From assembly GCA_017694215.1 (NCBI GenBank), contig JADIND010000104.1, positions 1 to 12,365 on the forward strand: 12,365 nucleotides of DNA. The letters run 5' to 3'. Under the pieces are notes generated by a model. It searched no databases. It was not told where the DNA came from and saw only the letters and a program-made list of their open reading frames with translations. Origin of the DNA: Candidatus Scatousia excrementipullorum. Its GTDB lineage: Bacteria > Cyanobacteriota > Vampirovibrionia > Gastranaerophilales > Gastranaerophilaceae. A program made the position numbers and the translations under genes. Positions within the stretch are counted from its first letter, which is position 1. Each line of letters opens with the position of its first letter. Of the stretch, positions 1 through 6,475 are shown in pieces.

Positions 1-2
1 GC

Positions 3-92
3 TTATACATATGGGTTGAGACAAGACCGACTCTTTCCAGAATTAAAGCGGATTTTCTGGAAGCTGTTTCTGAATTATCAAAACTTTCGTAA
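3..92 (+). CDS. C-terminal end of an unidentified protein (partial, enters from left edge)
   Basis: The frame starting at base 3 is open to a TAA at 90-92 and encodes about 29 residues, ending in ADFLEAVSELSKLS. The codons follow a coding-like pattern (GCG GAT, GAA GCT GTT, GAA) and the peptide reads like an amphipathic C-terminal helix. The other plus frame is open longer but gives an aromatic-rich, implausible peptide. I cannot assign a family from so short a tail. The gene converges on the M16 peptidase gene. The gap 93-237 is AT-rich, and I see no gene and no strong terminator for this strand in it. Confidence 0.45.
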   Translation, partial: LYIWVETRPTLSRIKADFLEAVSELSKLS

Positions 93-237
93 TTATTTAA
101 CAGTTTACAATCCGTCCTATCTTACACTTCATGTAATAATAAACATGTTTTTATGTAAACATTATAGATATTTTCTTTACAAAAGTGAATACTTAATTTT
201 GTGGATTTATTAAGTTTATAATTTAAGCTCAAAACAT

Positions 238-293
238 AAAAAAACAGTCCGCCTCCTCCGGTTTTACATTAAACCAGAATAAAGAGGCGAACT
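238..293 (-). terminator. Intrinsic terminator of the M16 peptidase gene
   Basis: Ten-base arms at 284-293 and 246-255 pair across a loop that itself holds a 5-bp stem (260-264 with 271-275). The one mismatch on the plus strand becomes a G-U wobble in the minus-strand RNA. On that strand the stem is followed by C/G then seven T residues (A-run at 238-244 on the plus strand). It lies five bases after the M16 stop codon, so it serves that gene. Confidence 0.8.
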
Positions 294-297
294 TGTT

Positions 298-2880
298 CTA
301 TTTTTTCACTATAGAAAGCACATAATTTGAGTTGAAATATTTATTTGCAACTTCGATTATATCACCTTCTGTAACAGAATTTATCAATTCCCCGTAATCC
401 GCAGGAAAATCGTATCCAAGTCCGACTGTTTCAAACCAGCCGATAGTAGAGGCTTTATCGAGGTTAGTTTCCTGTGAAAGTATAAACTGTCCGAGGAGTT
501 TGTCTTTAGCTTCTCTTAATTCTTTTGTGCCGACAAATTCGGTTTTAAGTTTTTGAATTTCAGCCATAAGCATTTCTTGAGCTTTTTCAAGCGTTGCATG
601 GTTTGTACCGATATATACAAGGAAAGCTCCCTTCAGGGCATTAGCAGAATAGCTTGAACCAAGCTGATAAGCAAGCCCTTCCTGATCTCTCAGATTTTTG
701 AAAAGCCTTGAACTCATACCTGAACCCAGAAGGGAATCTATAACCTGAAGGGTTGCGTAATCTTTTTTACTGTCAGAACCCGCAACCTGCCAGCCAAGGA
801 ATACCCAGTCTGTATTTGTATCGGAATCAATTTTTGTACATGTTCTTGCGGATGTTACCGGCGTAATTTCACTTTTATGCTCGGTAAGAGAAAATTTTTC
901 TGTATCAGTTGATTTAAACATAGTTGAGAAAGCTTTTACCGTCAAATCTTTGTCTACATTCCCGTTTATGGAAATTGTTATATTTTGTGGATTAAAAATT
1001 CTGTTATAAAAGGCAAGAATTTCTTCTCTTGATATCGCAGGAATATTTTTCTCAAACTGTTTTGTCGAATTTGTATACGGGGAATTTTCAAAAATCAGAT
1101 TTTTGTATTCTTCTATCGCCACCTGCAACGGGATATCTCTTGATTTTTTTATATTATTAACTGTTTCATTTTTAACTTTTTCAATTTCGTAGTTGCTGAA
1201 GGTTGCATTATTAATTATTTCATTCAAGAGAGAAAGTGTTTTTTCATACTCATTTTTTGTTGTCAAGACAGTGACTGAAAACGCATCAGAACGAACAGAC
1301 GGAACAATTTTTATACCGTTATCTTCAAGAATTTGAGCAAGTTCCACAGGTGAATATTTTTTTGTTCCTTTCAGCATTGTTGATGCGGTAAGAGCTGAAA
1401 CCCCGTATTTGCTCTGGAGGAAATTTCCCCCTTTTGCAAAAATATTTATCGCTATAATTTCATTTGAAGTATTCGGCGTCAGCAATAAAGTAGCACCGTT
1501 TGAGAGTTCATATTTACCTGTTGTTTTATTCTCGCTTATAAGTTTTGCGTCAGAAGGTGCTGCCGTCACATTCGAAACTTCAACCTCTTTTGCAGATTCC
1601 GGCAAAACGATTGATACCGCTGATTTTTCAATACCGAGATATTTATTCGCAACTCTTTTTACATCTGCAGGAGTAACTTTCTTTATATTTTCAACATAGT
1701 CATCGTAAATTTTTATATTGTTGTCAGATGTAACCATAATATAACCGATTTCCTGAGCTATATTTGAGATCGATTCTCTCTGATAATATGTATCTCTTTC
1801 AATAATATTTTTTGCAAGACTAACCTGTTCAGGGGTTACTCCGTCTTTTTTAATTTTATTTATTTCCTCAAAAATAGTAGCTTCAAGTTTTTGTAATTTA
1901 TCCGGAGTAAAGTTTGCGGAAATATAGAAAATTCCGTCATCTTTCGATGTAGAATTTACTGCGGAAATTGAATATGCAAGCTGTAACTTATCTTTTATTT
2001 CCTGATAAAATATTGAAGAACGTCCGTCAGCAAGAATAGCCGCAAGAACATCAAGAGCATATGCATCATGTTTATTAATATCAACGCTTCTGAATCCTAT
2101 CAGCATATATGCGGATTCACTCGGAAGATAAGCAACCTTTCTTGCCTGCTCGGTAAGCTGTTTTTCTTTGGGATATTTTACTGTCGGAGCTTTTGTTTCA
2201 TTTCCGCTGAAATTCTTCTTGATTAATTCAAGAGCTTTTTCTGTATCAACATCCCCCGCAATAACAGTCACCATATTAGAAGGTGTGTACCAGGTATTAT
2301 AGAAATTCAGAATTTCATCACGGTGTATTGTTTCTATAATATTTTTTTGCCCGATAACTTTTCTTTTATAAGGATGGTTTGTATAAAGAAGGCTTACTAA
2401 ATTATCATAAACAACATGGTTCGGTGAATTTTCATCCTTAGAAATTTCTTCCAGCACTACTTTACGTTCTTTTTCAAGTTCCTTGCGTGGAATAAGCGGG
2501 TTCAAAAGCATATCTGCATGGAGTTCAAGAGCCTCCTCAAAATCTTTTGACGGAATAGTTATATAATAATGAGTAAAATCTTTACTGGTTGCGGCATTCG
2601 TAGTTGCCCCTTTTGACTCAAGAAGTTTGTCAAATTCGCCCGGAGCATGGTTTTTGGAACCTTTAAAAAACAGATGTTCCAAAAAATGTGCAACGCCGTT
2701 GTTTGTATCATCCTCATTTATTGAACCCGTCCTAATCCAGGTATCCATTGTAACTATAGGATTTGTTCTAACTTCCTTTATAACAACAGTCTGTCCGTTA
2801 TCAAGAGTAAAAACAGATTCTGCTGCAAAAACAAACGTACCCGCAAATATTATTGCCAGAGTGATTATTACTTTTTTCAT
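298..2880 (-). CDS. Secreted two-domain M16 family zinc metallopeptidase
   Basis: This 860-residue protein belongs to the pitrilysin/insulinase/processing-peptidase family (M16), which cleaves peptides in a closed two-half chamber. Residues 1-20 are a signal peptide ending near FVFAA, so it should act in the periplasm or on the envelope. The N-terminal half has the inverted zinc motif HFLEH (H65, E68, H69). E145 lies exactly 76 residues after H69, as in mitochondrial processing peptidase. The C-terminal half, from about 455, has lost the zinc motif: the aligned residues are A496, A499 and S500. It keeps the substrate-binding pair R731...Y738 in NLRDQEGLAY, whereas the N-terminal half has K296...Y303. 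The halves are therefore complementary, one catalytic and one substrate-binding, as in other fused bacterial M16 proteins. The ATG is preceded by AAGGGGG seven bases upstream. The gene is probably monocistronic. Natural substrate unknown. Confidence 0.93.
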   Translation of the reverse strand: MKKVIITLAIIFAGTFVFAAESVFTLDNGQTVVIKEVRTNPIVTMDTWIRTGSINEDDTNNGVAHFLEHLFFKGSKNHAPGEFDKLLESKGATTNAATSKDFTHYYITIPSKDFEEALELHADMLLNPLIPRKELEKERKVVLEEISKDENSPNHVVYDNLVSLLYTNHPYKRKVIGQKNIIETIHRDEILNFYNTWYTPSNMVTVIAGDVDTEKALELIKKNFSGNETKAPTVKYPKEKQLTEQARKVAYLPSESAYMLIGFRSVDINKHDAYALDVLAAILADGRSSIFYQEIKDKLQLAYSISAVNSTSKDDGIFYISANFTPDKLQKLEATIFEEINKIKKDGVTPEQVSLAKNIIERDTYYQRESISNIAQEIGYIMVTSDNNIKIYDDYVENIKKVTPADVKRVANKYLGIEKSAVSIVLPESAKEVEVSNVTAAPSDAKLISENKTTGKYELSNGATLLLTPNTSNEIIAINIFAKGGNFLQSKYGVSALTASTMLKGTKKYSPVELAQILEDNGIKIVPSVRSDAFSVTVLTTKNEYEKTLSLLNEIINNATFSNYEIEKVKNETVNNIKKSRDIPLQVAIEEYKNLIFENSPYTNSTKQFEKNIPAISREEILAFYNRIFNPQNITISINGNVDKDLTVKAFSTMFKSTDTEKFSLTEHKSEITPVTSARTCTKIDSDTNTDWVFLGWQVAGSDSKKDYATLQVIDSLLGSGMSSRLFKNLRDQEGLAYQLGSSYSANALKGAFLVYIGTNHATLEKAQEMLMAEIQKLKTEFVGTKELREAKDKLLGQFILSQETNLDKASTIGWFETVGLGYDFPADYGELINSVTEGDIIEVANKYFNSNYVLSIVKK

Positions 2881-2911
2881 CCATATCCCCCTTATAAAAT
2901 ACTCTTCTATA

Positions 2912-2943
2912 ATTATATAATACTATAAATTTAAATTTGGCAA
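2912..2943 (-). promoter_or_regulatory. Possible sigma70-type promoter of the M16 gene
   Basis: Read on the minus strand, TTGCCA (2938-2943) is followed by TATAAT (2912-2917). The spacer is 20 bases, longer than the usual 17, and overlapping AT-rich hexamers such as TTATAT at spacing 17 are alternatives. It lies about 32 bases before the start codon. In such AT-rich DNA this is only suggestive. Confidence 0.35.
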
Positions 2944-2965
2944 ATATCTTTCCGGATAATTTTCA

Positions 2966-2998
2966 CACAAAAAGGGACACTTTCAAAAGTGTCCCTTT
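2966..2998 (-). terminator. Intrinsic terminator of the lytic transglycosylase gene
   Basis: A perfect inverted repeat has arms AAAGGGACACTT (2971-2982) and its complement (2987-2998) around a four-base loop. On the minus strand it ends in CCC followed by five T residues and then GTGTG. It starts 19 bases after the transglycosylase stop and sits upstream of the M16 promoter region, so the two minus-strand genes are probably transcribed separately. Confidence 0.88.
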
Positions 2999-3017
2999 CA
3001 TACTTTTTTAACTGAAC

Positions 3018-3671
3018 TTATATAGCGAGAGCACTAGCCTCAAGTTCAAGTTCTATCGGAGTTTCGTCAACAGTTTCAATAATTGTTTTGACTTCGTTTT
3101 CTTTAACTGCAGCATGAACAGGTGCAACTTTAACAGCTGTATCTACCCTTTGAGTTGACGGAACTGCCGTAACTTTTGGCGGATTTTTCTTTGCCGCCGC
3201 AGCTTTCATTGCAGGATCAGGATTTGCCTTCAAATGATGATAATCAGTCATTATTTTGCTGACAAATCTTTTTGTTTCGCTATAAGGAGGAACAGATTTG
3301 TATTTTTTTACGTTCCCCGGCCCTGCGTTGTAAGCAGCAAGAGCTAATTCCATAGAGCCGAACATTTTGTACATCATTTTATAATACATAATGCCGCCTT
3401 TAATGTTGTCATTTAAAGAATAAGGATTAAGTCCCATTCTTCTTGCCGTGGATGGCATAAGTTGAAAAACTCCTACCGCACCATGACTGCTTCGTGCCTG
3501 ATGTCTGTAACCGGATTCGGTTTTTGCAATACTTAAAGCGATAGCAGGATCAACTCCCATTTCAATAGCGTGTTTTACTATTGTCGCCTTTACAGTATTA
3601 ACATCTGCAGCCTGAGCCTGCACACAAGACATTAACACTAACGTAATAGTGAATAGTAATAATTTCTTCAA
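3018..3671 (-). CDS. Exported lytic transglycosylase, SLT fold (soluble lytic transglycosylase-like)
   Basis: The gene encodes a 217-residue murein-cleaving enzyme that would cut the MurNAc-GlcNAc bond to give 1,6-anhydro ends. The start chosen is TTG at 3671: it has AGAGG eight bases upstream and gives an N-terminus MKKLLLFTITLVLMS typical of a signal peptide. An in-frame GTG at 3719 adds 16 residues and would bury the signal. The leader could be cut after AQA (19-21); LMSC (13-16) also resembles a lipobox, so a lipoprotein is possible. The SLT domain, about 30-145, has the catalytic Glu52 in KTESGY, GVFQLMPS (67-74) and AAYNAGPG (112-119). Residues 147-217 form an Ala/Lys/Pro/Val-rich tail ending acidic, with no domain I recognise; it may be a wall-spanning linker. 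The gene has its own terminator and is divergent from the phosphorylase operon. Confidence 0.9.
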   Translation of the reverse strand: MKKLLLFTITLVLMSCVQAQAADVNTVKATIVKHAIEMGVDPAIALSIAKTESGYRHQARSSHGAVGVFQLMPSTARRMGLNPYSLNDNIKGGIMYYKMMYKMFGSMELALAAYNAGPGNVKKYKSVPPYSETKRFVSKIMTDYHHLKANPDPAMKAAAAKKNPPKVTAVPSTQRVDTAVKVAPVHAAVKENEVKTIIETVDETPIELELEASALAI

Positions 3672-3760
3672 AATGTAATCCTCTGGTTGTAAATTGGAAA
3701 TCCTTAAAAGCAAGTTCACTCTCTCTTTGGTGTCAAGTTTTAACTTTTAAGAATATAAAA

Positions 3761-3766
3761 ATTATA
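3761..3766 (-). promoter_or_regulatory. Possible -10 box for the transglycosylase gene
   Basis: On the minus strand this reads TATAAT, preceded by ATG. No good -35 hexamer lies at 16-18 bases; the best candidate, TTGTAA, is only 11 bases away. If used, the transcript would have a leader of roughly 80 bases before the TTG start. Confidence 0.3.
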
Positions 3767-3893
3767 CATACATCGTATTACAAAAATTTAAAATTTCAAC
3801 CCTTAACCCAAAAATCACCATGGTTACAAACAAGAAAACTATTGCAGTATAAGGCTTTTAGGTAATTGTAAACTTTTAAAATTTAGTGTAATT

Positions 3894-3921
3894 TTGACAA
3901 TATTTAAACAAATTTTATCAT
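3894..3921 (+). promoter_or_regulatory. Sigma70-type promoter P1 of the phosphorylase-Trk operon
   Basis: A consensus -35 TTGACA (3894-3899) is followed after 16 bases by TATCAT (3916-3921), five of six to the consensus -10. It is the best -35 match in the window, lying about 71 bases before the ATG of the phosphorylase gene. Confidence 0.6.
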
Positions 3922-3922
3922 A

Positions 3923-3951
3923 TTGTGTATAAAAAATTTTTGTTATATAAT
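3923..3951 (+). promoter_or_regulatory. Sigma70-type promoter P2 of the phosphorylase-Trk operon
   Basis: TTGTGT (3923-3928) is followed, with the ideal 17-base spacer, by a perfect TATAAT (3946-3951). It begins one base after P1 ends, giving a tandem arrangement with start sites about 30 bases apart. The -10 to ATG distance is 41 bases, a normal short leader. Confidence 0.55.
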
Positions 3952-3992
3952 TTGTATTATTTTGTAAAAATTTTGAAAGGAAATATTTTAAT

Positions 3993-4796
3993 ATGTGTGA
4001 AAAAAAATTAGCAACAATCGGAGTATTTGGAGGCTCAGGATTTTATAAATTTCTTGATAATATAGAAGAAGTAAAGGTTGAAACACCTTACGGAATGCCG
4101 AGCGACAATCTGTTTATAGGTCAGATAGGCGAGCACAAAGTTGCATTTATGCCAAGACACGGCAGAAATCACACTATATTACCGCACCTTATAAATTACA
4201 GAGCAAACGTCTGGGCAATGAAATCAGTCGGTGTGGAAAGAGTAATTTCCCCTTGTGCAGCAGGAAGTCTGCAAAAACATGTTAAACCCGGAGATTTTGT
4301 TATATGCGACCAGTTTGTTGACTGGACTGACGGAAGAAAATCAACTTTCTTTGAAGGGCCTGTAACAACTCACCCTTCAGCAGCCGACCCGTATTGTCCG
4401 GAAATGAGAGAACTTGCCATAAACACAGCCAACGAACTCGGTATAAATATTCACGAAACAGGTACTGTCGTCGTAATTAACGGGCCGAGATTTTCAACAA
4501 AAGCCGAATCTAAATTCTTTACAAATCAAGGTTGGGAAGTTATTAATATGACAGCTTTTCCGGAAGCTTATCTTGTTAAAGAAGCAGATATGTGTCCTTT
4601 GAATATTTCATTGATAACAGATTACGATGCAGGACTTGTCGGAGATGTTCCGCCGGTTTCTCATACGGAAGTTATGAAAGTATTTGATTCAAACCTTTCA
4701 AAACTGAAAACTCTTTTATTCAATATGATTGAAAAAATTCCTGCACAAAGAGAAAAATGTGATTGTGCATTAACAAAGTCAAAATCTCAAGCATAG
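3993..4796 (+). CDS. mtnP: S-methyl-5'-thioadenosine phosphorylase
   Basis: The product (267 residues, normal for the family) splits methylthioadenosine with phosphate into adenine and methylthioribose 1-phosphate. This clears the by-product of polyamine synthesis and feeds methionine salvage. Visible family motifs, in order: GGSGFY (13-18), the phosphate-site PRHG (54-57), NYRANVWAM (68-76), GPRFST (164-169), NMT (185-187) and TDYD (209-212). Asp210 and Asp212 correspond to the aspartates that bind the 6-amino group in human MTAP, favouring adenine nucleosides over the hypoxanthine/guanine bases used by ordinary purine nucleoside phosphorylase. The tail after about 252 (REKCDCALTKSKSQA) is polar and not conserved. 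The best ribosome site, AAAGG, is 12 bases before the ATG, somewhat far. It leads the run with yggT and trkAH. The related methylthioinosine phosphorylase cannot be wholly excluded. Confidence 0.92.
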   Translation: MCEKKLATIGVFGGSGFYKFLDNIEEVKVETPYGMPSDNLFIGQIGEHKVAFMPRHGRNHTILPHLINYRANVWAMKSVGVERVISPCAAGSLQKHVKPGDFVICDQFVDWTDGRKSTFFEGPVTTHPSAADPYCPEMRELAINTANELGINIHETGTVVVINGPRFSTKAESKFFTNQGWEVINMTAFPEAYLVKEADMCPLNISLITDYDAGLVGDVPPVSHTEVMKVFDSNLSKLKTLLFNMIEKIPAQREKCDCALTKSKSQA

Positions 4797-4808
4797 GAAC
4801 TTTCAAAA

Positions 4809-5075
4809 ATGATGTACGGAATAATTAACGGCGTAAATAATGTATTTGCTTTACTGTATCTTATAATTCTAGTAAGAATACTTATAAGCTGGATACCGAA
4901 ATTAAACCGTGAAAAACAGCCATGGATAACTATTATCATAATTGCAGATGCATATCTCGGCATATTCAGGAGAATAATTCCGCCAATAAGCGGAATCGAC
5001 TGGTCGCCGATTATTGCACTTATAGTATTGCAGATTATTCAGGGATTAATCAATGCAGTTCTCGGAGCTATATAG
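4809..5075 (+). CDS. yggT: YggT/YlmG family small membrane protein
   Basis: This 88-residue protein has two hydrophobic segments (about 8-28 and 62-85) flanking a short basic loop. It carries the family patterns LYLIILVRILISWIP and IPPISGIDWSPIIALIVL. YggT/YlmG proteins are inner-membrane proteins of poorly known role. In cyanobacteria, plastids and some firmicutes they are linked to division, nucleoid or membrane organisation, and in E. coli to osmotic or K+ tolerance. The AGGA ribosome site overlaps the stop codon of the phosphorylase gene 12 bases upstream, suggesting translational coupling. Two ATG codons lie side by side (4809 and 4812) and either could be the start. Confidence 0.85.
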   Translation: MMYGIINGVNNVFALLYLIILVRILISWIPKLNREKQPWITIIIIADAYLGIFRRIIPPISGIDWSPIIALIVLQIIQGLINAVLGAI

Positions 5076-5125
5076 CATTTTGAAGTATTAATAAAGTAGA
5101 GGGTGGAATAAAAACAGGTTCAATT

Positions 5126-6475
5126 ATGAAAATTATAATATTCGGAGCTACGGAAATAGGATGTCTTCTTGCTACTGAATTTTTTGAAGACCATGATATC
5201 ACTATTATTGATAAAGAGGAAAATAAAACAGACGAATTTAACAAACTTGATATCAGTTTTGTAGGAGGTAATGTTTGCGACGTATCTGTATTAAAAGAAG
5301 CAGACATACAAAATGCCGATGTTTTTATTGCATGTACTGCCATTGATGAAGCCAACATTGTCGCCTGTCTTACAGCAAAAAAAATCGGAGGTATCCGTAC
5401 AATTTGTTTTATAAGTAAAGAAGAATACAGAAACACTCTTTGCTTTGAAAAAAATAATATGAACTGTGGAGATTTCTTTATAGATTACATCATATGGCCG
5501 GAAGAACTTCTTATGCAGGATATATTCAGAATTGTAACTGTTGCGGAAGCTCTTGATGTTGAAAATTTTGCAGACGGTAAAGCCCGTCTTATGGAATACA
5601 AAGTAAAACCCAATTTGAGTATTGTCGGGAAAAAAGTTAAAGATTGTAATTTTACCCAGGACACTTTAATTGTCGGGATAACAAGAAACAGCGAACTTTT
5701 TATTCCTAACGGAGAAACAGAAATTTTACCGGATGACAAAATTATATTTATGGGAACTTCTCATTCACTGGATATTCTTGCCGGTACATTTTTCCATGAA
5801 AAAGAAATCGTTAAAAATGCAGCAATTATAGGCGGCGGAACTGTAGGGCTGATGCTTGCACAGAACCTTGAAATGCTGAAAATTAAAACAAAAATTATTG
5901 AAAAAAGCTATGACAGATGTCAGTATATTTCGCAGTATCTGAAAAATACACTTATAATAAACGGCGACGGAACAAATCTTAAACTTCTTGATGAAGAAGA
6001 AATCGGCTCTGCCGATGTTGTTATCAGTGTCACAAATAATGATGAAAAAAACCTTCTTTGTTCGCTTTTATCAAAACAACTGGGTGTAAAAAGGGTTGTT
6101 GCCAGAGTTGCAAAAGTTTTAAATATTCCGCTGTTTGAAAAAGTAGGGATTGACGTTGCCGTATCTCCGAAGAATTCAGCAATCAGCGAAGTTAAAAATG
6201 ATTTGGCTGAAAACGATGTCGATATTCTTGCAACAGTTGAGCAAGGACTCGGAGAAGTTCTTGAAATAAAAGTTTCACCGGAATTTCATAATAAAAAAAT
6301 TATGGAGTTAAAATTTCCTTCACCGGCTATAGTCGGGACAATACAAAGACGCGGACAGGTTATAATTCCTTACGGGCTGACAGAATTGAAAGCTGGAGAT
6401 ACTATGATAATCTTCACAACAGCAGAAGATGCCGGAACCATCAAAGAATTTTTTAATGTCGGAGATGTCGTATGA
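5126..6475 (+). CDS. trkA: Trk potassium-uptake regulatory protein TrkA (tandem RCK)
   Basis: This is the cytosolic NAD(H)-binding subunit that gates the TrkH channel; at 449 residues it has the usual length. It has two RCK repeats: TrkA-N (1-120), TrkA-C (about 145-222), TrkA-N (231-345) and TrkA-C (about 365-447). The second Rossmann motif is canonical (GGGTVG at 236-241, with acidic E259 closing the next strand). The first is degenerate: GATEIG at 7-12 has Thr9 where E. coli TrkA has Gly, although acidic D29 is present. The first nucleotide site may therefore bind differently or weakly. The TrkA-C domains end in the typical ILPDDKIIFMG and LKAGDTMIIF patterns. The start has AGG seven bases upstream. 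It lies 50 bases after yggT with no terminator between, and overlaps trkH by four bases, so the pair should be co-translated. Confidence 0.95.
   Translation: MKIIIFGATEIGCLLATEFFEDHDITIIDKEENKTDEFNKLDISFVGGNVCDVSVLKEADIQNADVFIACTAIDEANIVACLTAKKIGGIRTICFISKEEYRNTLCFEKNNMNCGDFFIDYIIWPEELLMQDIFRIVTVAEALDVENFADGKARLMEYKVKPNLSIVGKKVKDCNFTQDTLIVGITRNSELFIPNGETEILPDDKIIFMGTSHSLDILAGTFFHEKEIVKNAAIIGGGTVGLMLAQNLEMLKIKTKIIEKSYDRCQYISQYLKNTLIINGDGTNLKLLDEEEIGSADVVISVTNNDEKNLLCSLLSKQLGVKRVVARVAKVLNIPLFEKVGIDVAVSPKNSAISEVKNDLAENDVDILATVEQGLGEVLEIKVSPEFHNKKIMELKFPSPAIVGTIQRRGQVIIPYGLTELKAGDTMIIFTTAEDAGTIKEFFNVGDVV

Larger units (their letters stand above)
3672..3992. other. Divergent intergenic region (321 bp, no gene)
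   Basis: This very AT-rich spacer separates the minus-strand transglycosylase from the plus-strand phosphorylase operon. It holds two credible plus-strand promoters on the right, a weak minus-strand -10 box, and the transglycosylase ribosome site AGAGG. The middle (about 3780-3890) shows only short AT palindromes and an isolated CCATGG. I see no ORF, RNA gene or recognisable riboswitch there. Confidence 0.7.

Noticed and set aside
16..213. 65-codon plus-strand open frame at the left edge
   Set aside because: The peptide is very rich in Tyr, Phe, Leu and Ile from AT-rich DNA, has no ribosome site, and overlaps in another frame the more coding-like tail ending at 92.
2627..2920. 97-codon plus-strand open frame opposite the M16 start
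   Set aside because: It is the complement of a conserved M16 region containing the zinc motif; the opposite-strand protein resembles nothing and has no ribosome site.
3672..3719. Longer transglycosylase start at GTG 3719
   Set aside because: It would place 16 mostly polar residues before a classical signal peptide and has only a weak purine run upstream, while TTG 3671 has AGAGG at good spacing.
3731..3736. Perfect minus-strand TTGACA as a transglycosylase -35 box
   Set aside because: No -10-like hexamer lies 15-19 bases downstream (the region reads TTGCTTTTAAGG), and it is too near the start codon to be convincing.
3780..3890. Riboswitch or small RNA in the divergent spacer
   Set aside because: Only short AT-rich palindromes and a CCATGG are visible; there are no paired GC stems or known aptamer core, and it lies upstream of both plus-strand promoters.
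5068..5436. 122-codon minus-strand frame over the trkA start
   Set aside because: It lies antisense to the conserved first Rossmann domain of TrkA; Ser/Ile-rich composition is typical of a shadow frame.
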